Source of the DNA: Bathymodiolus brooksi | Taxonomy: Eukaryota > Mollusca > Bivalvia > Mytilida > Modiolidae | Direction of reading: 5' to 3' | NCBI GenBank assembly: GCA_963680875.1 | Contig: OY804580.1 | Span: forward strand, 112,223,534-112,287,533 | Length of the DNA: 64,000 bases | Shown here: positions 1 to 11,500 of the stretch, piece by piece | Position numbering within the stretch: position 1 is the stretch's first letter | How the letters are laid out: each line of letters begins with the position of its first letter | The notes under the pieces: generated by a model | Seen by the model: only the letters and a program-made list of their open reading frames with translations | Told to the model about the DNA's origin: nothing | The model's database searches: none | Position numbers and translations under genes: made by a program

Positions 1-720
1 AAAAAATCTTCTCAAGGATGTTGAGCTTGCTGGAATTTGGAAAGATCTATCATGAATGTTCCTAGATAAGCGCTTGGTTGGTATAAGCTTGCTTGTTGGA
101 TCTATTTTAACTAGGTTGTTGCTGATCTTGTATAGCAACACTAGCCTTGCTTGTCTTCTACGGGCTTCTAATGATGTCCACTGTAGCAGACGAGGTGTTA
201 TGATATCTGTTTCTTACATATCTTGCTGCCCATCTTTGTACCATTTCAAGGCTATGCCTGTTATTTTGTTGATAAGGATCCCATATAGTACATGCGTATT
301 CCATCGTAGGTCTTTCTACTGCCTTGTATTCGTTCTATTTTACTTTTGAATTACTGATGTTAATGTTTCGCTGGAGGAAGCTCAGTGTGCTGTTTGCTCG
401 TTTGCATATATTTGCAATGTGGACATTCCATCTCAAATCTGATGATATTGTTATCCTAGATCTTTTGCGGATGTCACCTGTTCTATATGTAGTCTCTCTT
501 AATGATGTTTCTCTTCCTCAATACGTACTGTGATCAGGACGTTACACTTTTCGGGGTGGAAACTAATCATCCATGCCTGCTCCCAGTTTGCTAATTTGTC
601 CAGGTCTTCTTGCAGATGTACTGTGTCAACGTCTGATGTTATCGTTAAGTACATGATTGTATCATCTGCGAATAGCCTTACAGTTGAGCATAATTACATC
701 ATAGAGTCGCATTCCTGACA
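1..720 (-). pseudogene. non-LTR retrotransposon RT fragment (C-terminal half)
   Basis: Reading the minus strand from about 690 leftwards gives the catalytic RT motif LFADDTIMYL, then the segment LANWEQAWMISFHPEKC, and near 300 and 240 the segments RPTMEYACTIWDPY and VQRWAARYVRNRY. These are typical of the palm-to-thumb part of jockey/CR1-type LINE reverse transcriptases in invertebrates. Several frame changes and stops break the reading, so it is a dead fragment. It is cut at the window edge on its 3' side and 5' truncated near 720. Confidence 0.8.
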
Positions 721-1329
721 AAAACATAATCGAGAGTACGTATTTTAGGTGAGTTTCAGTAGATTTGATATGAAAAAAGGGAAACTTTGCTATCACCTAT
801 AGGAATCACTTTTATTATAAATTCAAGCTCTCAACTATCTCTCTTTTATCCATTACTAAATAGAATCTAAACAGGAGGGAAAGTTTTAACATGCCAAACG
901 GGGTAATCAGAAGCCATTATTGGAAGGACAGACAATGCAATGGTCAAAAGATGAATATCTGTGCATTTAATTGGTTTGTGAATAAGTGAGTAATTTTTGT
1001 TTTACTGCTATAAAAACATCAAATTTAGTGCACACAATATGTTTTTTGAATAGCCTTCATCGGGTATGCTCAATGCCAAAAAATTCCAAAGTCTTTCGGA
1101 GCAAGTAAACCAAAGGACCTAAAACAGGATAGCCACAATTGGCAAAGGTCACCCATCCCTGAGGGAGGGAACCTTATAACATGGTGAGAAAACCAAATAA
1201 ATATTCTGCCATTAAATGATTCAAATGAGTGCATAAAATTGACCTCTTTATAAAGGAATCAGTGATTCTTGTATATCACCAAGTGAGTTCTTTTTCGATT
1301 ACATCATGGCAAGAACATGCTACTTTTTG
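721..1329. other. intergenic, no gene seen
   Basis: AT-rich sequence without a supported gene. It includes one copy of a dispersed repeat (1024-1190), annotated separately. Confidence 0.5.
1024..1190 (+). repeat. dispersed repeat, copy 1
   Basis: Shares the order of blocks 'tttagtg...ccttcatc(a/g)ggta(t/c)gctca', 'aaagtctttcgg', 'agtaaaccaaagga' and 'gagggagg...aacctta' with 53918-54085. A short reverse-strand piece is at 27884-27935. Probably the 3' part of an old interspersed element. The family is not identified. Confidence 0.55.
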
Positions 1330-1790
1330 ATATAATGTTAATGAGGCCTGTTTTGTGCCGAGTCTGATTTTCATAGTGCTAGCTCAGTGAAAGGAACGCT
1401 GACAGGTAGACATATATCAAATCAAATCAAATAAGTTTTATTTAAAGTCGGCAAGACACCAACAACATAACTTTCTTTCTTTCTTCAGGTATGGACCGCT
1501 GTTCTTTTATGTCGGCGCACTCCTACGTAATATGGCAGGATAGCGGTAAAAACATTATATACACCCGCACCCATTAAAAAAAATTGTGCTGCATTTAAAT
1601 ATGTGTGCATCCACCAATGCGTGCAAAAATGTGTTTATATGTACATAACATATATATATCTTCACTCTGATATATCATCGAGACTCAAAACTAATCAGCC
1701 TTCACTCTTACTCCTAAATACTGTGTGCTTTATGGAGAAACAGCAGATACTAATTTGATATTTTCTGCTTTAAGAAAGTATGAAGATACT
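1330..1790 (-). repeat. tRNA-derived SINE (family B), decayed and interrupted
   Basis: Blocks 'tttgtgccgagtctgattttc', 'agtgctagctcagtgaaa', 'gtgctttatggagaaacagc' and 'agatactaatttgat' match the better copy at 30000-30345 in the same order. A segment with a (atcaa)n tail and 'agttttatttaaagtcgg' (about 1410-1560) appears to be a second element inserted in it. Confidence 0.5.
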
Positions 1791-3905
1791 AAAAGGGTAG
1801 TCAGAAGTTGTAATATGGAGGACAGGCAATACAATGGCCAAAGGAAAAAAGACAAGCAGTGGTCCACAAAATACTACACAGAAAACTAAAGATTCTGGAA
1901 CACAATCCATACTAAAAACTATGGTGCTCTGGACTGGTAAGCAGTTTCTGCTCCACTAATGGCACCCATCGCATAACTGTTAAACCCTCCAAATACCTGG
2001 CAAGAATACTTACCATTGCATCAACAAAACACACGTTATACAAGTTTAAACAAACAGAGAAAAAAAACCATCTAGCAAGTAAATCATTTTAATAAAGCAT
2101 TTTCATAACATCTGCATAAATATATCTATATATCCATCTAACAAAAAAAAAATAACTCGCCAAAATGAATAACAGATCATAATAAACTTACAAATATTGA
2201 CAAAAAACAATAAATTTTATACTTATGATTACAAATATACAACAGAGACTCTCAGCCCAATTAAATATACTGATAATTAATGATATATTATTTTCATTTA
2301 TACAATCTAATTAAAATTGGATGTTTTTTGTATCTTTTTTTTATATTGTTTCTATGGCAATGCAATAACATCTAATAACATCTCGTTAGGGGGCCATGTA
2401 AGGTAACCTTTCATTCATCCTTGTACAATACTGCAGTTAAATATATTGACCAATCAGACAACAGCTCTTGGCTCATCCAAGATTGGTCGGTTGAAAATAT
2501 GAACCCTAACATAACGTCAAATGGGATTGTGTTAGAGGTCAGTGGATCGCCAACAAATATTTTGAAAAAAGATACAACAAACATCTGATTATAGTTAGAT
2601 GATATTTATGTGGACGACTTACAAAATATATGTGAAAATTTACAAAACACATTTGGACAATTTATAAAATACATGTGGATCATTTACAAAATACATGTGG
2701 ACAAATTAAAAAATATAATTTGTTTATGTGAATGGTTTACAAAATGCATGATTTCTTGATAAAATTTACGTAGTTTAAAGCAAATGACTCTATTATTAGG
2801 GAAACCCTGAAAAGGATTTAGTATTTCCACACTTTATTTGTTATTCAAGTCTCTTTTAGACAGTGTAGGAAAATCTCCGAAAATATAACAGTACAACAAA
2901 TCATTTCTAAACAAAATATTAGGTTTTTTTTGGTATTTTATACCATGATATTCTTGTCATAAAATAAAAAAAAAATGCTAGATGTGTAAAATTATTTCAG
3001 GTATCTATTGTTAAATTAAAAGATGTCTTATAAATAAACAAAAATCTTTTCTTTTTGTCTTCTCTTGAAAAATAACTTAGAAATATAAAAATCTTCTTGT
3101 TTGCAACACATTCAATTTTAAATGATCATAAGAATGTGTATAAAGTCTTTTTATCTATTTAAGAAATATATTTCACTTTCATAAACAAAATAATTTTTAA
3201 CAGGCAAGCACAAATTCCTGATCATTTCAGAAGAAGGATTAACTGACATTGCATTAAATGGTTACAAACAATTTGGGGGAAATTAAGTAAAATTAAGCAA
3301 AAACACAATAACAGATTTTACATTACTTCAAGGCACTTGTATCACTTCATTTGCTGCACACACTGCATAAAAGGTATTGAAGATATCATTCATGTAGTTT
3401 TTCATTCCCCATGAGCATTTTAATAAGTTATATTATACAACATGTAAAAACAGAATGCATGGTATACTAAAATGATGAAAATAATATAAATGGTCTAAAG
3501 TAAAGTAAGGGTTCATTCTAATATTTTGTGTGGATGAAATATTAAAATATGCTGCATATCAAAATTGCATTCAGTCTTCATGATGAGCACCTGTTCTCTG
3601 GCCCAAGACCAGTAAAACTTTGCTAGGCCAGTAAATTTTTCAGTTTTTAATTAGAAATATATAAAAATAAATTCAAGAATTTGATTCAGACCAGTAAATC
3701 AAAATATTCATATTGAGGACTGCATACGTAACCTGTGTCGCAAAGAAGTTAAAGTTCTAAACATCTGACAACAATTCTAACAACATCGAGGTGTTTTGAG
3801 TTCCAAAATCAACTTCCAACATTAAGATTTTCACATAGATCAGTTTTATTTCCTCTTTTGATTATTATGAGAAATGAAAAAAATAAAACAAAGATTTTTA
3901 TAACT
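1791..3905. other. intergenic, no gene seen
   Basis: AT-rich (well over 65% A+T by eye), short homopolymer runs, no supported coding exon. About 2600-2755 has a decayed tandem repeat built on 'tttacaaaatacatgtggac'. Confidence 0.5.
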
Positions 3906-3908
3906 GTG

Positions 3909-4178
3909 GAAGGGTTGAGGCTATGGTGTTTAATGCCACTTTCAACAATATTTCAATTATATCGTTGTGGTCACTTTAATTGGTGGAGGAAACTGGAGTA
4001 CCCGGAGAAATACACTGACCTCCCGCAAGTCACTAACAAACTTTATCACATAATGTTGTATCAAGTACACCTCACCTTGAGTGGGATTGGAACTCACAAC
4101 TTTTGTGGTGATAGGCACTGATTACAAGGATAGTTGTCAACCCAATTACCAAATGATCATGATGGCCACCAAAACTGT
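3909..4178 (-). repeat. tRNA-derived SINE (family A), copy 1
   Basis: On the minus strand it starts with a 'ggccatcatgatcatttgg' head, has a B-box-like 'gagttccaatcccactc', the body 'acattatgtgataaagtttg', and ends in 'gttgaaagtggcattaaaca'. Four more copies lie at 14224, 14859, 15414 and 16849. The B-box-like stretch and the shared head support an RNA polymerase III origin. Confidence 0.75.
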
Positions 4179-4537
4179 GAAAGGAGCCAAATAAACCATA
4201 CTTCCATATTGCAAACATTTTTTTGTTTGTTTTAATCTCAACAGAAAAACTCCTTTAGTCTACTTTAGAAACCAATATTTTTAATGTACACAAAATAGTG
4301 ATATTATAAAAGACAATACTGAATAGCTATAATGTAATTTCTAATTTTCAGGTACGTATTACAACAAATTATGACTTTCACACAATTTTTACAAACAACC
4401 ATACTATGAATAAAGATTTTTGATACAATTGTTACAACCATATAATTTTATCACTTTAAAATCATTCCTTTTATCATAGAATGATTCTTACCACATCTGT
4501 GTATAATACGAGGCAACTTAGCCGTCTATTACTATAA

Positions 4538-4727
4538 TGGGCTATTCCATTATAAAGTCTATGGGAGGGTAGGACAAAAGTTCCAAAATGGACCCACTAC
4601 CAGCACACTCTTTTCTCTCTCCTGTTTTTGCATTGTGTAACCAATATTCGTCTACAACTACTGTCCAAAAATAAAATATTCCTTCCCACCCGAACCATAG
4701 AATTTTAAATGAAATAGTCCTACAGGG
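4538..4727. mobile_element. possible MITE, decayed terminal inverted repeats
   Basis: The left end 'ggctattccattataaagtc' and the reverse complement of the right end ('ggactatttcatttaaaatt') are similar over about 40 bp, with 'tctatgg' and 'gggagg/gtgggaagg' in the same order. No clear target-site duplication. Confidence 0.4.
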
Positions 4728-6078
4728 AATTTCACATTTGAGTTATTGCATGGTAATAACCATCCGGAGTATTAAATCTAAACTTAGATGACAATTTATT
4801 TATTATATAAATGCCTCTGATATAGCGAGATTTTCTAGGTCAAATAAGAATGAGATATGATCAACCTTTTTTCTCCCATAACATACAAAAAATGTACATG
4901 GCTATTGAAACAGTGATTTTTTTTTTAAAGTGTGTGTACAGTACACCCCTGTATAGTATGCACACCTAAAGACGGTAATTATAATATCACTAATTTTGCT
5001 GTTTCATTACCAGAAATATGTCATGAATGCCCTAAAAACACATAGTGATATGCTTCATTAAGGCACATCACTTCTGGCAGTGAAATAAGTTTTTTATTAT
5101 CACTATTGATATTATTGTTTTTATACTGCAGTTGTGATTTTTGAGCAGTAAAAATGAATTAACTGTATAATTTTATGCAGTAACTGATAGAATATCACTA
5201 TTTCTACAACCTAAAATTAAGTCACCTTAATATTGCACTATGACATCAAGTCAGGCGATTATTTTTCTTGCTAATTTTTTTTAAAAAGTTTTCTATCATC
5301 TTAGTAAATTAACAACGTTGCAGGATAAACAAAATATCGATATTTTTTCTTTTCTCTGAGCAATATCAGCAAGCCTTCCTTTTCTACCTGATTCTAAGTC
5401 TCATAAGTTCATAAGTTTATTACACTCCATCTCATGAATTTCCAGAAAACTGTGTTCAGTGACACTATGTTAAACCTTTAATTAAACTGTTTTATTTAAT
5501 GTTTGCACAGAAAATTATTAACTGCCAATTTTCTCTCTTAAGATATTGAAAGATCTAGAAAAGTGCATTTATTGGACTTGCATATTAAAACAATAAATTT
5601 CTTGTTCTATAAATATGTATTTAATTATATAACCAAAACTGACTAAATATAAATATAAATCAGTTATTTCCTCTGTTGAAGTATATGATAAACACATCAT
5701 AACATGTCATCTTTCATATCATACCCTTTATCAGCCCTCGTTCATATATCATCCCTCAAGCCTATCATCTCTTGTGCTGATATCATGACCTAGTGCTGAT
5801 AAAGGGTACGATATGAAAAATGCCATGTAATAATCTATATATATTGAACTCAGATATCGCAGAAATCACACACATACTATAATACAAGAAAATGACATTA
5901 ACATTACGGTTTTTACACTTTGATTGCTATATAAATATATTAAACAGTACAAATAATCAATAATAAAGTAGTCAACCATGACCAAATAAAAATATGACTC
6001 ATTCATGCATGACATGGATTCACAAATAAATTTATTACAGATATTCACGATTACTTTTTTTTCTGATAATCAAATATT
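4728..6078. other. intergenic, no gene seen
   Basis: AT-rich with no supported exon. It contains the foldback at 5699-5831. Confidence 0.5.
5699..5831. repeat. foldback palindrome
   Basis: The left arm with 'ttcatatcataccctttatc' is mirrored by the right arm 'taaagggtacgatatgaa'. Arms are about 30 bp with a loop of about 70 bp that contains 'ccctcgttc'. Confidence 0.55.
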
Positions 6079-6634
6079 TTAAAGGGGCATTATCTACCAA
6101 AATTGTAAATTTTTGCTACCCATAAAAACTATCAGATATGATTGATGCCTTAATAAAACGTGTTTCTGTAACTTATAAATGTTATGAAATGTATCAGGGA
6201 AAAAAGGTGCAACTGCTCGTATTTTGAGATCGATCAAGAAATGGACGCCATCTTGTTAATTATCGGCATTGTTTATGGAGTTTGCCGAATCGTCATTAAA
6301 TCAATATAACAATGCACTTATTTCTTATTTTCTGTGAATCTGCTTTTAGTCGGCGTTAATTACGACAAAGAACCATGCAAGTTTGCAGTTAATAAGTGAC
6401 AAAATACAAATTATTCGTTTTTACCTGTCACTAGTAAGGTCAGTTGCATACGGATAAAGCGAGGTCAAATTATTTGCTTGCAAGGAAATAACAAATCAAT
6501 GGTAATTTTCGTTCTCAAAAGGCGAAAAGTGGTACGATAAGCTGTTTAATGTGAAATATTTACCTTTATTTCATCATTTTAAAGCTATTTACCAATTTTT
6601 GGGGTGGTCAAAATCGTAGCTAATGCCTCTTTAA
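6079..6634. mobile_element. MITE with TTAA target-site duplication
   Basis: The element runs 6083-6630 and is flanked on both sides by TTAA. The termini are AGGGGCATTAtCTACcAaaA on the left and, as reverse complement, AGAGGCATTAgCTACgAttT on the right. TTAA duplications are made by piggyBac and Kolobok transposases. The inside has no transposase ORF, so it is non-autonomous. Confidence 0.65.
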
Positions 6635-6849
6635 GTAGATATATTATATGACTCACATATCACAGAATAAATTTGTTTAAAAGCAAATCTTGAACTTTAC
6701 TGAACCCTAATCTAACAAAACATACATGTAGAAATGACATATAAATACAACTTTGTTCTATATAAAAATATTTCCTTTATAATGTTACAAAATGCATGTA
6801 TAGTGAAACCTATCTAAAATAAATGTCACTGTAGTGTACATATCTTGTT

Positions 6850-7085
6850 TGAAATGGACAGGTGTTTGAAATAGACAAGTGTATGCAATAGACATGATTA
6901 TATTAGACCTGATAATATATTAGACAGGTGACTACATTGGACAGGTGAATATATTAGATAGGTGAATACTTTAGACAGGTAAATACATTAGACAGGTAAA
7001 TGCATTACTGGACAGGTGAATACTTCAGACGGGTGACTACATTAGACAGGTGAATACTTTAGACAGGTGACTACATTAGACGAAT
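6850..7085. repeat. decayed minisatellite, about 17-22 bp unit
   Basis: Repeated 'attagacaggtgaatac' with 'acttt', 'acatt' and 'gactac' variants, about 12 irregular copies. Confidence 0.7.
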
Positions 7086-7880
7086 ACATCACATAAGTAT
7101 ATAACTTTAAAATATTGAGACCCTCTTCACCATATTATATGCACATGAACAGTCCCAAGTAGCCATAACTGAGTATTTCAAGCCTGCTGTCTTAGAATTT
7201 TTCAATACTAATGCAATTATGTAATTAGGGCATAATCTGCTTAAGAATGGGGAAAAATCTTCACTGATAATGTATTTGATGTCACATGGACAGATAATTT
7301 TCAGTATCAGTCCTTTATATATTAACAATATCCCTCGATGAGATCAGTGGAAAAAATTATATAAATTACACATAATCTTTAATAGCTATGTGCAATTTCT
7401 GCTATAATTTTTAACTTATTAAACATAGTCAGTATTCGGTAGCAGTAGTCATACAATCTGCATATTTTTTGTATGATTTTTAATTCATTTTCTAATATTT
7501 CGAAAAAACGAATTAATATCTTGTTTAAACAAATTGATATTTAAAAAAATAATTGGTTTAAAAGAAATAATAATTTGCTTAAACAAAATAAAAAAAAAGA
7601 TTTCTCATGTCAGTTTAAGGGGCTCCATAATTTTCCAATAATGGTTTAGATTCAAATAGGTCCCACTGTATATGCTTTGTTTAAAACTATTGTTCACCGA
7701 GATCAGTATCAATGTTTATTAGCTGGAATAATATTCTGTTGTCATGGATAAACTTATAATGCCGCAAAATGGACTCCAAACTGGTATATAATCCATCCCT
7801 TGCTATGGGACAATTACATACATTATGGTACCAGTTTACGGTTCAATCACTAAATGCATCTTTCATTTTATGTATATTGT
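7086..7880. other. 3' flank of the kinase gene, no gene seen
   Basis: AT-rich sequence just beyond the 53 bp array. The 3' UTR and poly(A) site of the minus-strand kinase gene should lie in or before this stretch, but no site can be picked with confidence. Confidence 0.4.
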
Positions 7881-8416
7881 CAATAGAGAACGTTTTCCCT
7901 GTTGTGAACATGTATACATTGATTCACGACCTCCAATATAGAACTTTTTAATTGCTGTGAACATGTATACATTGATTCACGACCTCTAATATAGAACTTT
8001 TTAATTGCTGTGAACATGTATACATTGATTCACGACCTCCAATATAGAACTTTTTAATTGCTGTGAGCATGTATACATTGATTCACGACCTCTAATATAG
8101 AACTTTGTAATTGCTGTGAGCATGTATACATTGATTCACAACCTCTAATATAGAACTTTTTAATTGCTGTGAACATGTATACATTGATTCACGACCTCCA
8201 ATATAGAACTTTTTAATTGCTGTGAACATGTATACATTGATTCACGACCTCTAATGTAGAACTTTTTAATTGCTGTGAACATGTATACATTGATTCACGA
8301 CCTCTAATATAGAGCTTTTTAATTGCTGTGAGCATGTATACATTGATTCACGATCTCTAATATAGAACCTTTTCCCTGCTATGAGCGTGTATACATTGAT
8401 CCACAACCTCTAACAC
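7881..8416 (-). repeat. 53 bp minisatellite copied from the last coding exon
   Basis: About ten tandem 53 bp units ('ttgctgtgaacatgtatac' ... 'cgacctctaatatagaac'). On the minus strand the unit is the end of the kinase gene's last exon. The first unit encodes the residues [16 protein letters not shown] and a TAG stop. The outermost unit (7881-7932) still reads VVNQCIHVHNRENVLY and a TGA stop. The inner units have lost this by a change to 'caattaaaaag'. Since 53 is not a multiple of 3, each unit shifts frame. Confidence 0.9.
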
Positions 8417-8521
8417 TTCTGATGCCGCCTCGTTGATTACTTTGGATATTATATTTGTCGACATCTGATGAATTTTCACATCCATTAATGAAAGACCATC
8501 CTCTTCAACTAGTTTCAAAAC
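8357..8521 (-). CDS. kinase gene terminal coding exon 10
   Basis: 54 codons and TAG. It starts at an AAATTTCAG acceptor that lies against the 63 bp array, encodes [20 protein letters not shown] and ends [17 protein letters not shown]. The last third of the exon is also the first unit of the 53 bp array. Confidence 0.78.
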   Translation of the reverse strand, partial: VLKLVEEDGLSLMDVKIHQMSTNIISKVINEAASEVLEVVDQCIHAHSREKVLY

Positions 8522-11500
8522 CTGAAATTTGTTTATATAATTTAATATATTTTATTACTACACTTGTCTTACTCAAGAACTATATATAATAGTGTTTATA
8601 TAATTTAATATATTTTATTACTACACTTGTCTTACTCAAGAACTATATATAATAGTGTTTATATAATTTAATATATTTTATTACTACACTTGTCTTACTC
8701 AAGAACTATATATAATAGTGTTTATATAATTTAATATATTTTATTACTACACTTGTCTTACTCAAGAACTATATATAATAGTGTTTATATAATTTAATAT
8801 ATTTTATTACTACACTTGTCTTACTCAAGAACTGTATATAATAGTGTTTATATAATTTAATATATTTTATTACTACACTTGTCTTACTCAAGAACTATAC
8901 ATAATAGTGTTTATATAATTTAATATATTTTATTACTACACTTGTCTTACTCAAGAACTATATATAATAGTGTTTATATAATTTAATATATTTTATTACT
9001 ACACTTGTCTTACTCAAGAACTATATATAATAGTGTTTATATAATTTAATATATTTTATTACTACACTTGTCTTACTCAAGAACTATATATAATAGTGTT
9101 TATATAATTTAATATATTTTATTACTACACTTGTCTTACTCAAGAACTATATATAATAGTGTTTATATAATTTAATATATTTTATTACTACACTTGTCTT
9201 ACTCAAGAAATATATATAATAGTGTTTATATAATTTAATATATTTTATTACTACACTTGTCTTACTCAAGAACTATATATAATAGTGTTTATATAATTTA
9301 ATATATTTTATTACTACACTTGCCTTACTCAAGAACTGTATATAATAGTGTTTATATAATTTAATATATTTCATTACTACACTTGTCTTACTCAAGAACT
9401 ATATATAATAGTGTTTATATAATTTAATATATTTTATTACTACACTTGTCTTACTCAAGAACTATATATAATAGTGTTTATATAATTTAATATATTTTAT
9501 TACTACACTTGTCTTACTCAAGAACTATATATAATAGTGTTTATATAATTTAATATATTTTATTACTACACTTGTCTTACTCAAGAAATATATATAATAG
9601 TGTTTATATAATTTAATATATTTTATTACTACACTTGTCTTACTCAAGAACTATATATAATAGTGTTTATATAATTTAATATATTTTATTACTACACTTG
9701 CCTTACTCAAGAACTGTATATAATAGTGTTTATATAATTTAATATATTTCATTACTACACTTGTCTTACTCAAGAACTATATATAATAGTATTTATATAA
9801 TTTAATATATTTTATTACTACACTTGTCTTACTCAAGAACTATATATAATAGTGTTTATATAATTTAATATATTTTATTACTACACTTGTCTTACTCAAG
9901 AACTATATATAATAGTGTTTATATAATTTAATATATTTTATTACTACACTTGTCTTACTCAAGAAATATATATAATAGTGTTATATAATTTAATATATTT
10001 TATTACTACACTTGTCTTACTCAAGAACTATATATAATAGTATTTATATAATTTAATATATTTTATTACTACACTTGTCTTACTCAAGAACTATATATAA
10101 TAGTGTTTATATAATTTAATATATTTTATTACTACACTTGTGTTATTCAAAATCTATTTATAATAGTGTTTATATAATTTAATATATTTTATTACTACAC
10201 TTGCCTTACTCAAGAACTGTATATAATAGTGTTTATATAATTTAATATATTTTATTACTACACTTGTCTTACTCAAGAACTATATATAATAGTGTTTATA
10301 TAATTTAATATATTTTATTACTACACTTGTCTTACTCAAGAACTATATATAATAGTGTTTATATAATTTAATATATTTTATTACTACACTTGTCTTACTC
10401 AAGAACTATATATAATAGTGTTTATATAATTTAATATATTTTATTACTACACTTGTCTTACTCAAGAACTATATATAATAGTGTTTATATAATTTAATAT
10501 ATTTTATTACTACACTTGTCTTACTCAAGAACTATATATAATAGTGTTTATATAATTTAATATATTTTATTACTACACTTGTCTTACTCAAGAACTATAT
10601 ATAATAGTGTTTATATAATTTAATATATTTTATTACTACACTTGTCTTACTCAAGAACTATATATAATAGTGTTTATATAATTTAAAATATTTTATTACT
10701 ACACTTGTCTTACTCAAGAACTATATATAATAGTGTTTATATAATTTACTATATTTTATTACTACACTTGTCTTACTCAGGAACTATATATAATAGTGTT
10801 TATATAATTTAATATATTTTATTACTACACTTGTCTTACTCAAGAACTATATATAATAGTGTTTATATAATTTAAAATATTTTATTACTACACTTGTCTT
10901 ACTCAAGAACTATATATAATAGTGTTTATATAATTTAATATATTTTATTACTAAACTTGTCTTACTCAAGAACTGTATATAATAGTGTTTATATAATTTA
11001 ATATATTTTATTACTACACTTGTCTTACTCAAGAACTATATATAATAGTGTTTATATAATTTAATATATTTTATTACCACACTTGTCTTACTCAAGAACT
11101 ATATATAATAGTGTTTATATAATTTAATATATTTTATTACTACACTTGTCTTACTCAAAAACTATATATAACAGTGTTTATATAATTTAATATATTTTAT
11201 TACTACACTTGTCTTACTCAAGAACTATATATAATAGTGTTTATATAATTTAATATATTTTATTACTACACTTGTCTTACTCAAGAACTATATATAATAG
11301 TGTTTATATAATTTAATATATTTTATTACTACACTTGTCTTACTCAAGAACTATATATATTAGTGTTTATATAATTTAATATATTTTATTACTACACTTG
11401 TCTTACTCAAGAACTATATATAATAGTGTTTATATAATTTAATATATTTTATTACTACACTTGTCTTACTCAAGAACTATATATAATAGTATTTATATAA

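Noticed and set aside
3858..4121. 87-codon plus-strand ORF
   Set aside because: It lies over SINE copy 1 and is antisense to it.
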